Below, in pieces: positions 1-7,540 of a stretch of 64,000 nt of DNA (its first letter is position 1; each line of letters starts with the position of its first letter). The DNA comes from Chromatiaceae bacterium. GTDB lineage: Bacteria > Pseudomonadota > Gammaproteobacteria > Chromatiales > Chromatiaceae. The stretch covers positions 1 to 64,000 of the forward strand of contig JACDZG010000008.1 of the NCBI GenBank assembly GCA_013426805.1, given 5' to 3'. Under the pieces are notes generated by a model, which saw nothing but the letters and a program-made list of their open reading frames with translations, did no database searches and had not been told where the DNA came from. The position numbers and the translations under genes were made by a program.

Positions 1-1
1 G

Positions 2-1084
2 TTAAGCAAGCCGCGTGACAGTTCCGGCAACCACATCAGTTTGGATCGCACCCTTGCGCAGCGGGCGGATGGACATGACCGTGTTGGTCGTGGGGCGGAT
101 CTCGGTGAATGGACCGGTGGCCTGGCCCTGGATTCGCCAGCGCCGGATCGGGAACCGGTCGCCATCGGCATAGCGCCCGCCGGCCAGCAGTGTCTTGCCG
201 TCTGCGGACCAGGCGACACTGCCCAGATCGCCGTTGTCCGCACCCTTGGTGTCCGCAGCAAAGCGCGGTGCCAGGGTCTGTCCGTCGAGCACCTCGACCG
301 CCGTGCTGTCTTTGTAGCCCACCGCGAACCGCCGGCCGTCCGGCGAGAAGGCGAGTCCGAAGGGCCGCTTTCCGCCCCGGGTCTCGATGTCGGCCAATCG
401 CTCGAATCCGCGGCCATAGAGCCGCACCCGGCCGTCATAGCTGCTGGTCGCCAAGCGTCCGTCCTGGGCAAAGGCCGCCCAATAACTGTCGTTGCCAAAG
501 CCCGGATCGGTGAAGACCTCGGGCAAGGGTCCGTCCCCGTCGGTAGGGACGCCATAGACCCGCAGACCGTTGGCACCGCCCAGGGTGGCGGCCAACGAGC
601 GGCCGTCCGGGCTGAATGCCAGGTGGAAGACGACGTTCGGCAGCCCCGGAATGCGGTGGCGCAGCCGGCCGTCGGCTCGGTCGAAGATGTAGATGTTCTG
701 TTGGTCTGCCCCGGGGCCGGTCCAACCCCCGGCCGCGACCAGCCCACCATCCGGCGAGATGGCCACCGCATAGACCTTGCCCAGATCGCCCGCGCCGGCC
801 GGCACCCACAGGGTGCGCTCCAAGCGCCCGTCCGCCAGCCGCCAGATCCGGACCGTCTTGTCGTGCGAACCCGAGACCGCCCAGCGCTCGCCCGCATCCA
901 CGTCCATGCGGCTGATCGCAGCCGTATGGCCCCCAGGGTCCAGTCGCAGGATGGGCTCGGCGGGGAAGGGGTCCGGACCCGCGTCCGGTACCGCCAGGGC
1001 CAGGCCCGACAGCGCGAGCGCCAACAGCAGCATGGGCAGCACCCACCGGCCGCGCCGGGTGAAAACGGACAGGCATGAATCCAT
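2..1084 (-). CDS. Secreted WD40 repeat protein
   Basis: A 360-residue beta-propeller protein with an N-terminal hydrophobic signal segment (about residues 14-31, rich in Leu and Ala) that predicts export or membrane anchoring. WD40-type repeats follow, with recurring FSPDGR and AISPDG motifs and one typical unit (SGSHDKTVRIW) near residue 75. The reading frame stays open about 60 codons upstream, but the ATG at 1084 is preferred: the signal peptide starts right there and a GGGG stretch lies just before it. The upstream part is repeat-rich noncoding sequence. The stop codon lies at bases 2-4, so the gene is complete. The ligand is unknown; such propellers usually act as protein-protein scaffolds. 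Confidence 0.8.
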   Translation of the reverse strand: MDSCLSVFTRRGRWVLPMLLLALALSGLALAVPDAGPDPFPAEPILRLDPGGHTAAISRMDVDAGERWAVSGSHDKTVRIWRLADGRLERTLWVPAGAGDLGKVYAVAISPDGGLVAAGGWTGPGADQQNIYIFDRADGRLRHRIPGLPNVVFHLAFSPDGRSLAATLGGANGLRVYGVPTDGDGPLPEVFTDPGFGNDSYWAAFAQDGRLATSSYDGRVRLYGRGFERLADIETRGGKRPFGLAFSPDGRRFAVGYKDSTAVEVLDGQTLAPRFAADTKGADNGDLGSVAWSADGKTLLAGGRYADGDRFPIRRWRIQGQATGPFTEIRPTTNTVMSIRPLRKGAIQTDVVAGTVTRLA

Positions 1085-1227
1085 CTGACGTGCCCCGTAA
1101 GTGAAGTCGACGCGGCGATTGTAACCCGCGCGGGCCGCCCCTGGCCGGAGCGGGGCGGAAATCGGAGCCTTCGGCGATTCTCGGGAATAAAGACCCCGAC
1201 TGCGCATGTCGGCAAGATCCGCAGGGG

Positions 1228-1377
1228 CCGCAGGGGCGACTGAAGTCGCCCCTACAAAACCCACGATTTCTGGCTCCCACGCTCCTGCGTGGGAGCAGGT
1301 GCGGGCGCTCCGCGTCCGGCGCCAAGACCGGACGCGGAGCGCCCGCCCGGCATTCCCACGCGGAGCGTGGGAACGAG
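1228..1377. repeat. Cluster of four intergenic palindromes
   Basis: The 443-bp gap between the WD40 gene and the hsdR remnant holds four stacked palindromes: 1233-1252 (GGGGCGACT/AGTCGCCCC), 1273-1296 (GCTCCCACGC/GCGTGGGAGC), 1303-1345 (GGCGCTCCGCGTCCGG and its complement) and 1353-1373 (TTCCCACGC/GCGTGGGAA). The first recurs at 14927-14946 and, imperfectly, at 42633-42651. Half of the last one (GCGGAGCGTGGGA) recurs at 2974-2986 inside the broken restriction locus. They look like dispersed REP-type elements. I see no gene in this gap. Confidence 0.75.
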
Positions 1378-1527
1378 AAGCCGCGCCGTCGGCGCTTCAC
1401 TTAATGGCATTGACGCTCCAGCGTCCCGTGGTACCGAGACACAGGATTCCTGCCGGCATGACGGGACGATCCCGCGCGGCCCCATCGCGGCCGGAGGCCG
1501 CTCCCACGGGGGACCGCGGGATGGGCG

Positions 1528-2845
1528 TCAGCGACCCTCGACCGGTCGTGGCCCGTCGTCATGCTCCCGCAGCGCCTCCCAAAGCTGCCCTGGTCCCAGC
1601 AGAATGTCCTGAAGACCGCGGCGTACCCGCTCGGAGTCGAGTGCTTGCTTGCTCATGGCGCCATGGGCGGCGCAGGCGTCGATGATCGCGTTCAGCAGCG
1701 CGTTGGCGAGGTCCGGCGAGGTCGCGAACTGCTCTTTGGTGTTGCTCCGGGCCTGCTGAACCAGGGTCTCGGACTCCAAGAGCTTGCCCTTGAGCACGTT
1801 GTTCACATAGACCAGCTTGTCGTCGTCGGTCAGGGCGCCCTCGAAGAGATCGTTGACCGCCGCGATGATCTCGGCGAAACGCGCCCGCGCCTGCTCCCGC
1901 ACGTCCCCGCTGCCGGCCTGCGTCATCGGCGCCAGGCGCTCGCCGCCGGTGAGCGACAGGTTGCGTTTGCCCTGATCCGCCAACCCATGGTGGGTGAGCC
2001 GCCGCTTCGACAGATCCACCCCTTCGCGCGCCTGCCCGAAATCCAGCAGCGGCAGCAGGCGCTTGTAGAAAACGGCCCGCTTCTCGATGGCGGTATTGCC
2101 GTAGTCGAAGATCTGCGAGGGTCTGCACCGCCTGGATGCCGGCCAGGCGTTTGTCCACGTACATGCCGCACAGCAGCGGCTGGTCGAAGCCGGTCTGGAA
2201 CTTGTTGGCCACCAGCAGCAGGTGATAGGCATCGGTCGCGAAGGCCTCGCGCAGATCGCGCCCGCGCAGGGCCGGGTTCAGGACCGCGCTGCGCTCGGTG
2301 AAGGGGTCCGCGCCGGACTCCGGGTCCGACACCTCGCCGGAGAAGGCGACCAGTGCGCCGATCGCATAGCCCTGATCGCGGATGTACCGGGTCATCGAGC
2401 GCACCGCCTCCACCCGGCTGCCGACCACCACCATCGCCTTGGCCTGGCCGTGCAGGAGCGGGGCGATAGTCTCCCGGAAGTGTTCCACCACCACCTGCAC
2501 CTTCTGCGCGATGTTGTAAGGATGCAGCCGGACCCAGCGCAGAACACCTTTCAGCGCCTCGTCGCGGATCACATCCCGCTCGTCCAGTCCGAAGAGCGCC
2601 TCCTGAAGCTGATCGTCCAGCACCCGGCGGTCCGAGACCACCAGCACCATAGGCGCTGCGGTGCCCGTCGGGGTTCGGCGGGTTGCCGGCCCCGCCCGCG
2701 TCGCCGCGATCGAAGGGCAGAAAGCGGGTCTCCGGACCCTGGAGTCGGGTCGTCATGGCGATCCGCGCGTTGCTTATCGCGAAGTGGATCAGCGCACCGC
2801 CCGGGAACGACAGCAGCGGCTCGGGTTGGCCCTGGCCCTTCAGCT
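1528..2845 (-). pseudogene. hsdR: Type I restriction subunit HsdR remnant
   Basis: Fragments of a type I restriction-modification R subunit are spread over different reading frames. In gene order they are: an N-terminal part with LIHFAISNARIAMTTRLQGP and RFLPFDRGDAGGAGNPPNP (about 2835-2660); a helicase part starting VLVVSDRRVLDDQLQEALF (about 2648-2127); and a C-terminal part starting QIFDYGNTAIEKR and running to the stop at 1528. Compared with the usual HsdR order, the Walker A-containing ATPase segment between the first two parts is missing, and so is a stretch of roughly 100 or more residues between VQTL and QIFDY. Both junctions change frame. The gene is too short and frame-broken to encode an active motor/nuclease. 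It was probably part of one operon with the hsdM remnant. Confidence 0.85.
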
Positions 2846-2972
2846 CTCTTCGTTACACATAAGTCAGTAAGTATCTGTTTTATAAGACTCAGTTGCTCTT
2901 GACCAACAGTATGGTCACGTACTGAAATCAACAGCTTGCGATGTGTCAGAGCCACATATGTGTAACGAAGAG
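2846..2972. mobile_element. 127-bp element with 16-bp terminal inverted repeats
   Basis: The left end CTCTTCGTTACACATA (2846-2861) is repeated exactly in inverted orientation as TATGTGTAACGAAGAG (2957-2972). The interior is clearly richer in A and T than its surroundings and has no coding capacity of its own. It sits at the hsdM/hsdR junction and interrupts the end of hsdM. Small size, terminal inverted repeats and no transposase fit a MITE or an internally deleted insertion sequence. The GCTCTTC-like end resembles ISL3-type ends, but I did not find a clear target duplication, so the family is uncertain. Confidence 0.6.
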
Positions 2973-3708
2973 CGCGGAGCGTGGGATAGTCGGTCACGTT
3001 CTCGGCCAATGGGACGTTCTCGGTGTCGCGGAGCTTGGGGTCGGGTTGGGGCTGGCCCTTGGCCTTGCCCTTGTGGCCGAGCACCGGCTGACCGGAGGCG
3101 TCCCGCAGTGGCCGCTCCACGGTGATGGTGCGGTAGCCGAAGACTTCGTTCCTGAAGATGCGCGAGATCGGCATGACCCGGACCTTGCCGTCCTGGGGCG
3201 CGACCGGATCGGCCTCGCCGGCGAGCAGGACCTGGCGGCCCAGTTCCTCGCCGGCCACATCGGTCAGCACCGCCAGCCGCGCCTGAACGAAATCGCCGAA
3301 GAGCCGGGTGACCGTGGCGATGTGCTCGTCGGACATCTCTTTGCGCTTGCTCCCCAGGCTCTTGCGCAGCTTCTGCCAAAAGCGGCTCGCGTCGATGAGC
3401 TGGACCCGCCCGCCGCGGTGCTCGGGCTTGCGGTTGGAGAGTATCCAAACATAGGTGCTGATGCCGGTGTTGTAGAACATGTCCGACACCCTGGGCAGGC
3501 CCGGACCGAAGCGCCCGCTGAAGCCCTGCTGCGCGTACTCCTTGCGCACCGCGGCCTCGATCTTCTTCCATTCCACCCCGAAGGGCGGATTGGACAGCAT
3601 GTAGTCGAACCGCTTGCCCAGCAGTCCGTCGGCGGGCAGGGTGTTGCCGAAGACGATATGGGAGACGTCCTGGCCCTTGATCAGCATGCGGTAGACCCTT
3701 TTCCCGAA
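2973..3708 (-). pseudogene. hsdM: Type I DNA methyltransferase HsdM remnant
   Basis: This is the C-terminal part of an N6-adenine methyltransferase. The catalytic motif IV is present (SNPPFGVEWKK, about 3586-3570). The N-terminal domain and the SAM-binding region are gone; the frame begins near MLIKGQDVSHIVFGNT (3687), right next to the neighbouring alpha-E gene. A second loss lies at about 3481, where LPRVSD joins MFYNTGISTYVW directly; in intact HsdM proteins a block of about 50 residues separates these, so this deletion is in frame. The 3' end runs into the inverted-repeat element after PLAENV. Not functional as a methyltransferase. Confidence 0.85.
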
Positions 3709-3735
3709 TCGACCGCAGCGCCGGGCCGGCCGACC

Positions 3736-4686
3736 TCAGGCCGCGGCGTCAAGCACCAGCGGCGGCGGGAACCAGGTCTTGGCGATCTCGGTGTGGAGTT
3801 CGCCGATCGAGAGCTGCAGCTCGTCCACATAGGCATGGAGTTGCTGCTGATCGAGCAGCCAGGGCTCCGCCGCTTCCAGGTTGCGCTTGACCCGGCCGGC
3901 CACCCGCAGCGCGGCATCTTTGCGCGGCAGCTTTTCCAGGCTCTGGCGGGTCGACTCGATACAGTGCCAGACGGCGCGCGGGAACGCCTTGTGCTGGAAC
4001 AGAAAGCGCAGCACCCGTTCGCGCTGGACCCGCACCTGCTCGCTGCGCCGGTAGGCCTGATACGCGGTCATGGACTTGAGCACGCTGACCCACTGGATGG
4101 TCTCGAAGGGCTGCAGGTCGGTGGTCGCATGCGGCAGCAGGTTGGCGGAGCGCACGTCGATGATGCGGGTGGTCATGTCCGCCCGCTCCATGAAACGCCC
4201 CAGATGCAGAAACTCGTAACCCTGGTCATGCAGCATGGTGCCGGAGAGCAGGCCGTTGATGCCCTGGGTGCTTTGGATGATGTGCTTGAGATAGCCGTGA
4301 CGTCCGCCCTTGGTGGTGCCCCGCTCCAGCTCATCACGGGCGTAGAGGTAAAGCTCGTTGAGCAGTTCCCAGGCCTCGCGCGGCACGAAGTCGCGGATGG
4401 TGCGGCAGTTCTCGCGCGCCGCGGCGACGGCGTAGAGGATGGAGCCGGAGTGACGCTCGTCCCCGATCAGAAAATGCACCACATTGGGTTCGCCGTAGTC
4501 CGGGTAGTGTTCCTCGAACCAGGCGTTGGCCCCAGTGATATAGACCAGCGGCTGCCAGCCCGGTGCGATGCCGCGCGGCAGGTCCAACAGCAGGTTGGCG
4601 TTGACGCTGACGATGCGGGCAGTGTTCTCGGCCCGCTCGACGTAGCGGGCCAGCCAGTAGATATTTTCAGCAACGCGCGACAGCAT
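3736..4686 (-). CDS. Alpha-E domain protein (DUF403)
   Basis: A 316-residue, mostly helical protein of the alpha-E family (COG2307). It starts with the family signature MLSRVAENIYWLARYVERAENTAR and shows the conserved FLHLGRFMERADMTTRIID in the middle. Length is normal. It lies 39 bp downstream of the circularly permuted ATP-grasp gene on the same strand, so the two form an operon; this pairing is near universal. In many genomes the pair occurs with an Anbu-type proteasome homologue and a transglutaminase-like protein. Here Anbu is encoded about 4 kb away at 9948-10739. The biochemical role is not established; a peptide ligase or transferase system is the usual suggestion. The hsdM remnant begins immediately after this gene. 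Confidence 0.88.
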   Translation of the reverse strand: MLSRVAENIYWLARYVERAENTARIVSVNANLLLDLPRGIAPGWQPLVYITGANAWFEEHYPDYGEPNVVHFLIGDERHSGSILYAVAAARENCRTIRDFVPREAWELLNELYLYARDELERGTTKGGRHGYLKHIIQSTQGINGLLSGTMLHDQGYEFLHLGRFMERADMTTRIIDVRSANLLPHATTDLQPFETIQWVSVLKSMTAYQAYRRSEQVRVQRERVLRFLFQHKAFPRAVWHCIESTRQSLEKLPRKDAALRVAGRVKRNLEAAEPWLLDQQQLHAYVDELQLSIGELHTEIAKTWFPPPLVLDAAA

Positions 4687-4725
4687 CGCGGCGGCCCCCT
4701 TCAGTCTGGTCGTTGAGGATGCGGA

Positions 4726-6171
4726 TCAATCGGGCACGATCCAAGTGTCTTTGCTGCCCCCGCCCTGGGAGGAGTTGACCACCAGCGAGCCTTTACGCAG
4801 GGCGACACGGGTCAACCCGCCCATGGTCACCTGCTGGCGGTCGGCCGACAGGATGAAAGGGCGCAAATCGACATGCCGGGGCTCGAGCCCGCGGCCGACG
4901 ATGGTCGGCACGGTGGAAAGCTTGAGCGCCGGCTGGGCGATATAGTTGCGCGGGTCGGCCTGAATCAGCCGCGCGAACTGCGCGCGCTCCGCGGCGGTGG
5001 AGGCCGGACCGACCAGCATCCCGTAACCGCCCGATTCGTTGGCGGGCTTCACCACCATCCGCTCCATGTTGGCGAGGGTGTAGGCCAGCGCCTCGGGCTC
5101 CATGCAGCGGTAGGTCGGCACATTGGGGAGGATGGCGTCCGCGTCCAGATAATACTTGATGATCTCGGGGACGAAGGCATAGACCACCTTATCATCCGCC
5201 ACCCCGGCCCCCGGGGCGTTGGCCAGTGCCACGGTGCCGGCGGTCCAGGCCCGCATCAGGCCCGGCACCCCCAGGGTGGAAGTCGGGTCGAAGGCCTCCG
5301 GGTCGAGGAACAGATCATCGATCCGGCGGTAGATCACGTCCACCTGCTTGGGGCCGTCCACCGTGCGCATGTAGACGCAGTCGTCGGTGTCGACGAAAAG
5401 ATCGCGCCCCTCCACCAGTTCGCAGCCCATCTGCTGGGCCAGGTAGGAGTGCTCGAAATAGGCCGAGTTGTAGATACCCGGCGTCAGCACGGCCACCTGG
5501 GGGTAGTCGGCCGGGCGCGGCGAGAGTGCGGCCAGGGTGTCGAACAGTTGGGACGGATAATCGTCCACCGGCAGCGGGGCATAGTGCTCGAACAACTCCG
5601 GGAAGACCCGCTTGGTCACCAGTCGGTTCTCGAGCATGTAGGAGACGCCGGAGGGGACGCGCAGGTTGTCTTCCAGGACGTAGATGGTCCCGTCCGCATC
5701 CCGCACCAGATCCGAGCCGCAGATGTGCGCCCAGATTCCGAGCGGCGGGTTCACCCCCACGCACTGGGGTCGGAAGTTGACCGATTTGGCCAGCACCGCG
5801 GCCGGGAAGACCCCGTCCTTGATGATGCGCTGGTCGTGATAGAGGTCGTCGATGAACAGGTTGAGCGCCTGGACGCGCTGCTTGAGCCCGGCTTCCACCC
5901 GATCCCACTCGGACTTGGGGATGATGCGCGGGATGATGTCGAAGGGCCAGGCGCGATCGATAGTGCCGCCCTCCTCCGAGTACACGGTGAAGGTGATGCC
6001 CATCTCTTTGATGGCGACTTCCGCCGCCTCCTGGCGCGCGACCAGCTCGTCCGGACCAAGAGCCTTCAGGTCATCAAGGAGTCCGGCGAAGGCGTCACGG
6101 CCCTGGCCGGGGGCGGCCACCAGCTCGTCGTAGAGGTCCTGGCAGGGATAGAGGTTCCAATCGATACTCAT
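4726..6171 (-). CDS. Circularly permuted ATP-grasp protein
   Basis: A 481-residue protein of the circularly permuted ATP-grasp type 2 family (older names DUF404/DUF407, COG2308). Visible family features are GITFTVYSEEGGTIDRAWPF near residue 80, the VLEDNLRVPSGVSYMLENR block near 185, and VVKPANESGGYGM, the glycine-rich nucleotide-binding part, near 370. It is thought to form an amide or peptide bond with ATP; the substrate is unknown. An in-frame GTG nine bases upstream (6180) is an alternative start. First gene of a two-gene operon with the alpha-E gene. Confidence 0.88.
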   Translation of the reverse strand: MSIDWNLYPCQDLYDELVAAPGQGRDAFAGLLDDLKALGPDELVARQEAAEVAIKEMGITFTVYSEEGGTIDRAWPFDIIPRIIPKSEWDRVEAGLKQRVQALNLFIDDLYHDQRIIKDGVFPAAVLAKSVNFRPQCVGVNPPLGIWAHICGSDLVRDADGTIYVLEDNLRVPSGVSYMLENRLVTKRVFPELFEHYAPLPVDDYPSQLFDTLAALSPRPADYPQVAVLTPGIYNSAYFEHSYLAQQMGCELVEGRDLFVDTDDCVYMRTVDGPKQVDVIYRRIDDLFLDPEAFDPTSTLGVPGLMRAWTAGTVALANAPGAGVADDKVVYAFVPEIIKYYLDADAILPNVPTYRCMEPEALAYTLANMERMVVKPANESGGYGMLVGPASTAAERAQFARLIQADPRNYIAQPALKLSTVPTIVGRGLEPRHVDLRPFILSADRQQVTMGGLTRVALRKGSLVVNSSQGGGSKDTWIVPD

Positions 6172-6493
6172 GGCGGACACTCACGGGCCTGGATGTCTTG
6201 GGGTGGGTTACCACGACGACCCGCCGGGAAACGGGCGCGACCGTCGTCACACGTCAGGTCCGGAGTATGCTGGACCCGATACGGGGAAGTCCATCGGTGC
6301 AGTGGTCAATGCGCCGCAAGAGCGCCCCGTGTTTGCGCTGGTGACACGGGCCGCAACTGAGGACCGTCACTGTGCCGTGGTCGAAGCGGCCCAGACCTCC
6401 CGACTCAGTCGCAAACGCGCTTGCCCGGTGTCGTCAGCGCGGCTATGATCAAGGGCCAATCCGGTCTCGGGTGATTGATTTTCCTATCCGTAA
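6172..6493. other. Intergenic region, promoters expected
   Basis: A 322-bp gap between the divergently transcribed ATP-grasp and methyltransferase genes. It should carry both promoters, but I could not identify convincing -35/-10 pairs. No hairpin or small gene that I could support. Confidence 0.5.
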
Positions 6494-7375
6494 ATGCCCG
6501 AGCCTGCGCCAGTCTCCCCGAACCTTCCCCCCTGCCCCGCCTGCACTGGCCGGCTCCGCCCCTGGTTCGTCAAGCGCACGGATCGGGGGGACTACGGCGT
6601 GTGCCGCTGCCGCTCCTGCCGCAGCGGGTTTGTGATGCCGCGCCCGCCCCTTGCGCAGCTCGCCGCGCTGTACCGGAACCCCGGGACAGTCGCGGACCCG
6701 GATCGGCCGACGTCGACGCGGGCGGTGGGCAAACCCGGCGGTGCCCAGCGCATGGCCGCTTGGTTGTCCCGCCTCGCCCCAGGGCCGGGGGTGTTGGATG
6801 TCGGCGCCGGGGACGGCCTCCAAGCCCAGGCCCTGATCGCCGTCGGCTTCGCCGTGGACGCCCTGGAACCGAGCCCGGCGGCCCGCGCCCGCTATCGACA
6901 GAGGAACGGGGTCGAGCCCTTCAACGGCTTCCTCGACGAGGCCTTCGTCGCCACCCGGGCGGCGACCTACGACGCGGTGCTGCTGAGCCAGGTGCTGGAG
7001 CACCTCGCCGACCCCGAGCGCGCCATTACCCTGGTCCGCCAGCTCTTGCGCCCCGGCGGGATCGCCGTCATCGCCGTCCCCCAGTTCCACTCCTGGCTGT
7101 CGCTCCTGAGCGGACGACGCGACATGTTCATCAGCCCGCCGGTGCACCTCAGCTTCTTCACCCGCAGCGGACTCGCCACGCTCATGCGCCGCCACGGACT
7201 GGAGGAAGTGCACGCCGAGAGCGTGACCTGGTTCGATCAGGCCCGCATCGCCGCCCGGGCCCGTCCGCCTGCCTTAGGCCCGGCCCTGGTCCTGGCCTTG
7301 CGCGTGTTCTTCGGCATCGCCGACGCCGCCGGGGGGGGCAACACCCTCGAGGCATACTTCCGAAAGTCCGGCTAG
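6494..7375 (+). CDS. SAM-dependent methyltransferase with zinc-ribbon-like N-terminus
   Basis: A 293-residue class I methyltransferase. The N-terminus has two cysteine pairs, CPAC (residues 14-17) and CRCRSC (about 38-43), that look like a small zinc ribbon. The SAM-binding glycine motif follows (VLDVGAGDGLQAQAL, about residue 98), then an acidic loop (LEPSPAA) and a post-motif region LSQVLEHLADPERA typical of Methyltransf_23 proteins. The same architecture is common among methyltransferases acting on sugars or lipids in surface-polysaccharide clusters, but no such genes are adjacent. No clear ribosome-binding site precedes the ATG. Substrate unknown. Confidence 0.78.
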   Translation: MPEPAPVSPNLPPCPACTGRLRPWFVKRTDRGDYGVCRCRSCRSGFVMPRPPLAQLAALYRNPGTVADPDRPTSTRAVGKPGGAQRMAAWLSRLAPGPGVLDVGAGDGLQAQALIAVGFAVDALEPSPAARARYRQRNGVEPFNGFLDEAFVATRAATYDAVLLSQVLEHLADPERAITLVRQLLRPGGIAVIAVPQFHSWLSLLSGRRDMFISPPVHLSFFTRSGLATLMRRHGLEEVHAESVTWFDQARIAARARPPALGPALVLALRVFFGIADAAGGGNTLEAYFRKSG

Positions 7376-7540
7376 CATCGGGCCCCGACCGGGCGATCCC
7401 CAGCGCCTTGCCCCCGGCCCCGCGGCGCGCCCCCCCTGGGCGAGCGTTCCCGCTACCCGCGATCAGTGTGCTCGTTCTCAGCAGCACTCTGGAATCTTGT
7501 CATACTTAGCGGACCTAATACTGAGCAGACAGGAACCGGC

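Noticed and set aside
1-60. Similarity between the WD40 gene end and 13905-13930 (ACCACATCRGTTT..GATCGCACCC)
   Set aside because: Only about 25 bases match with gaps, one side is coding, and the match does not extend; probably chance.
2846-2972. Assignment of the inverted-repeat element to the ISL3 family
   Set aside because: The ends only partly resemble ISL3 ends and no 8-bp target duplication is visible.
2941-4716. Long plus-strand open frame opposite hsdM and the alpha-E gene
   Set aside because: GC-rich DNA gives long antisense frames. It spans the repeat element, and its product (many Val, Gly, Gln, His) has no similarity.
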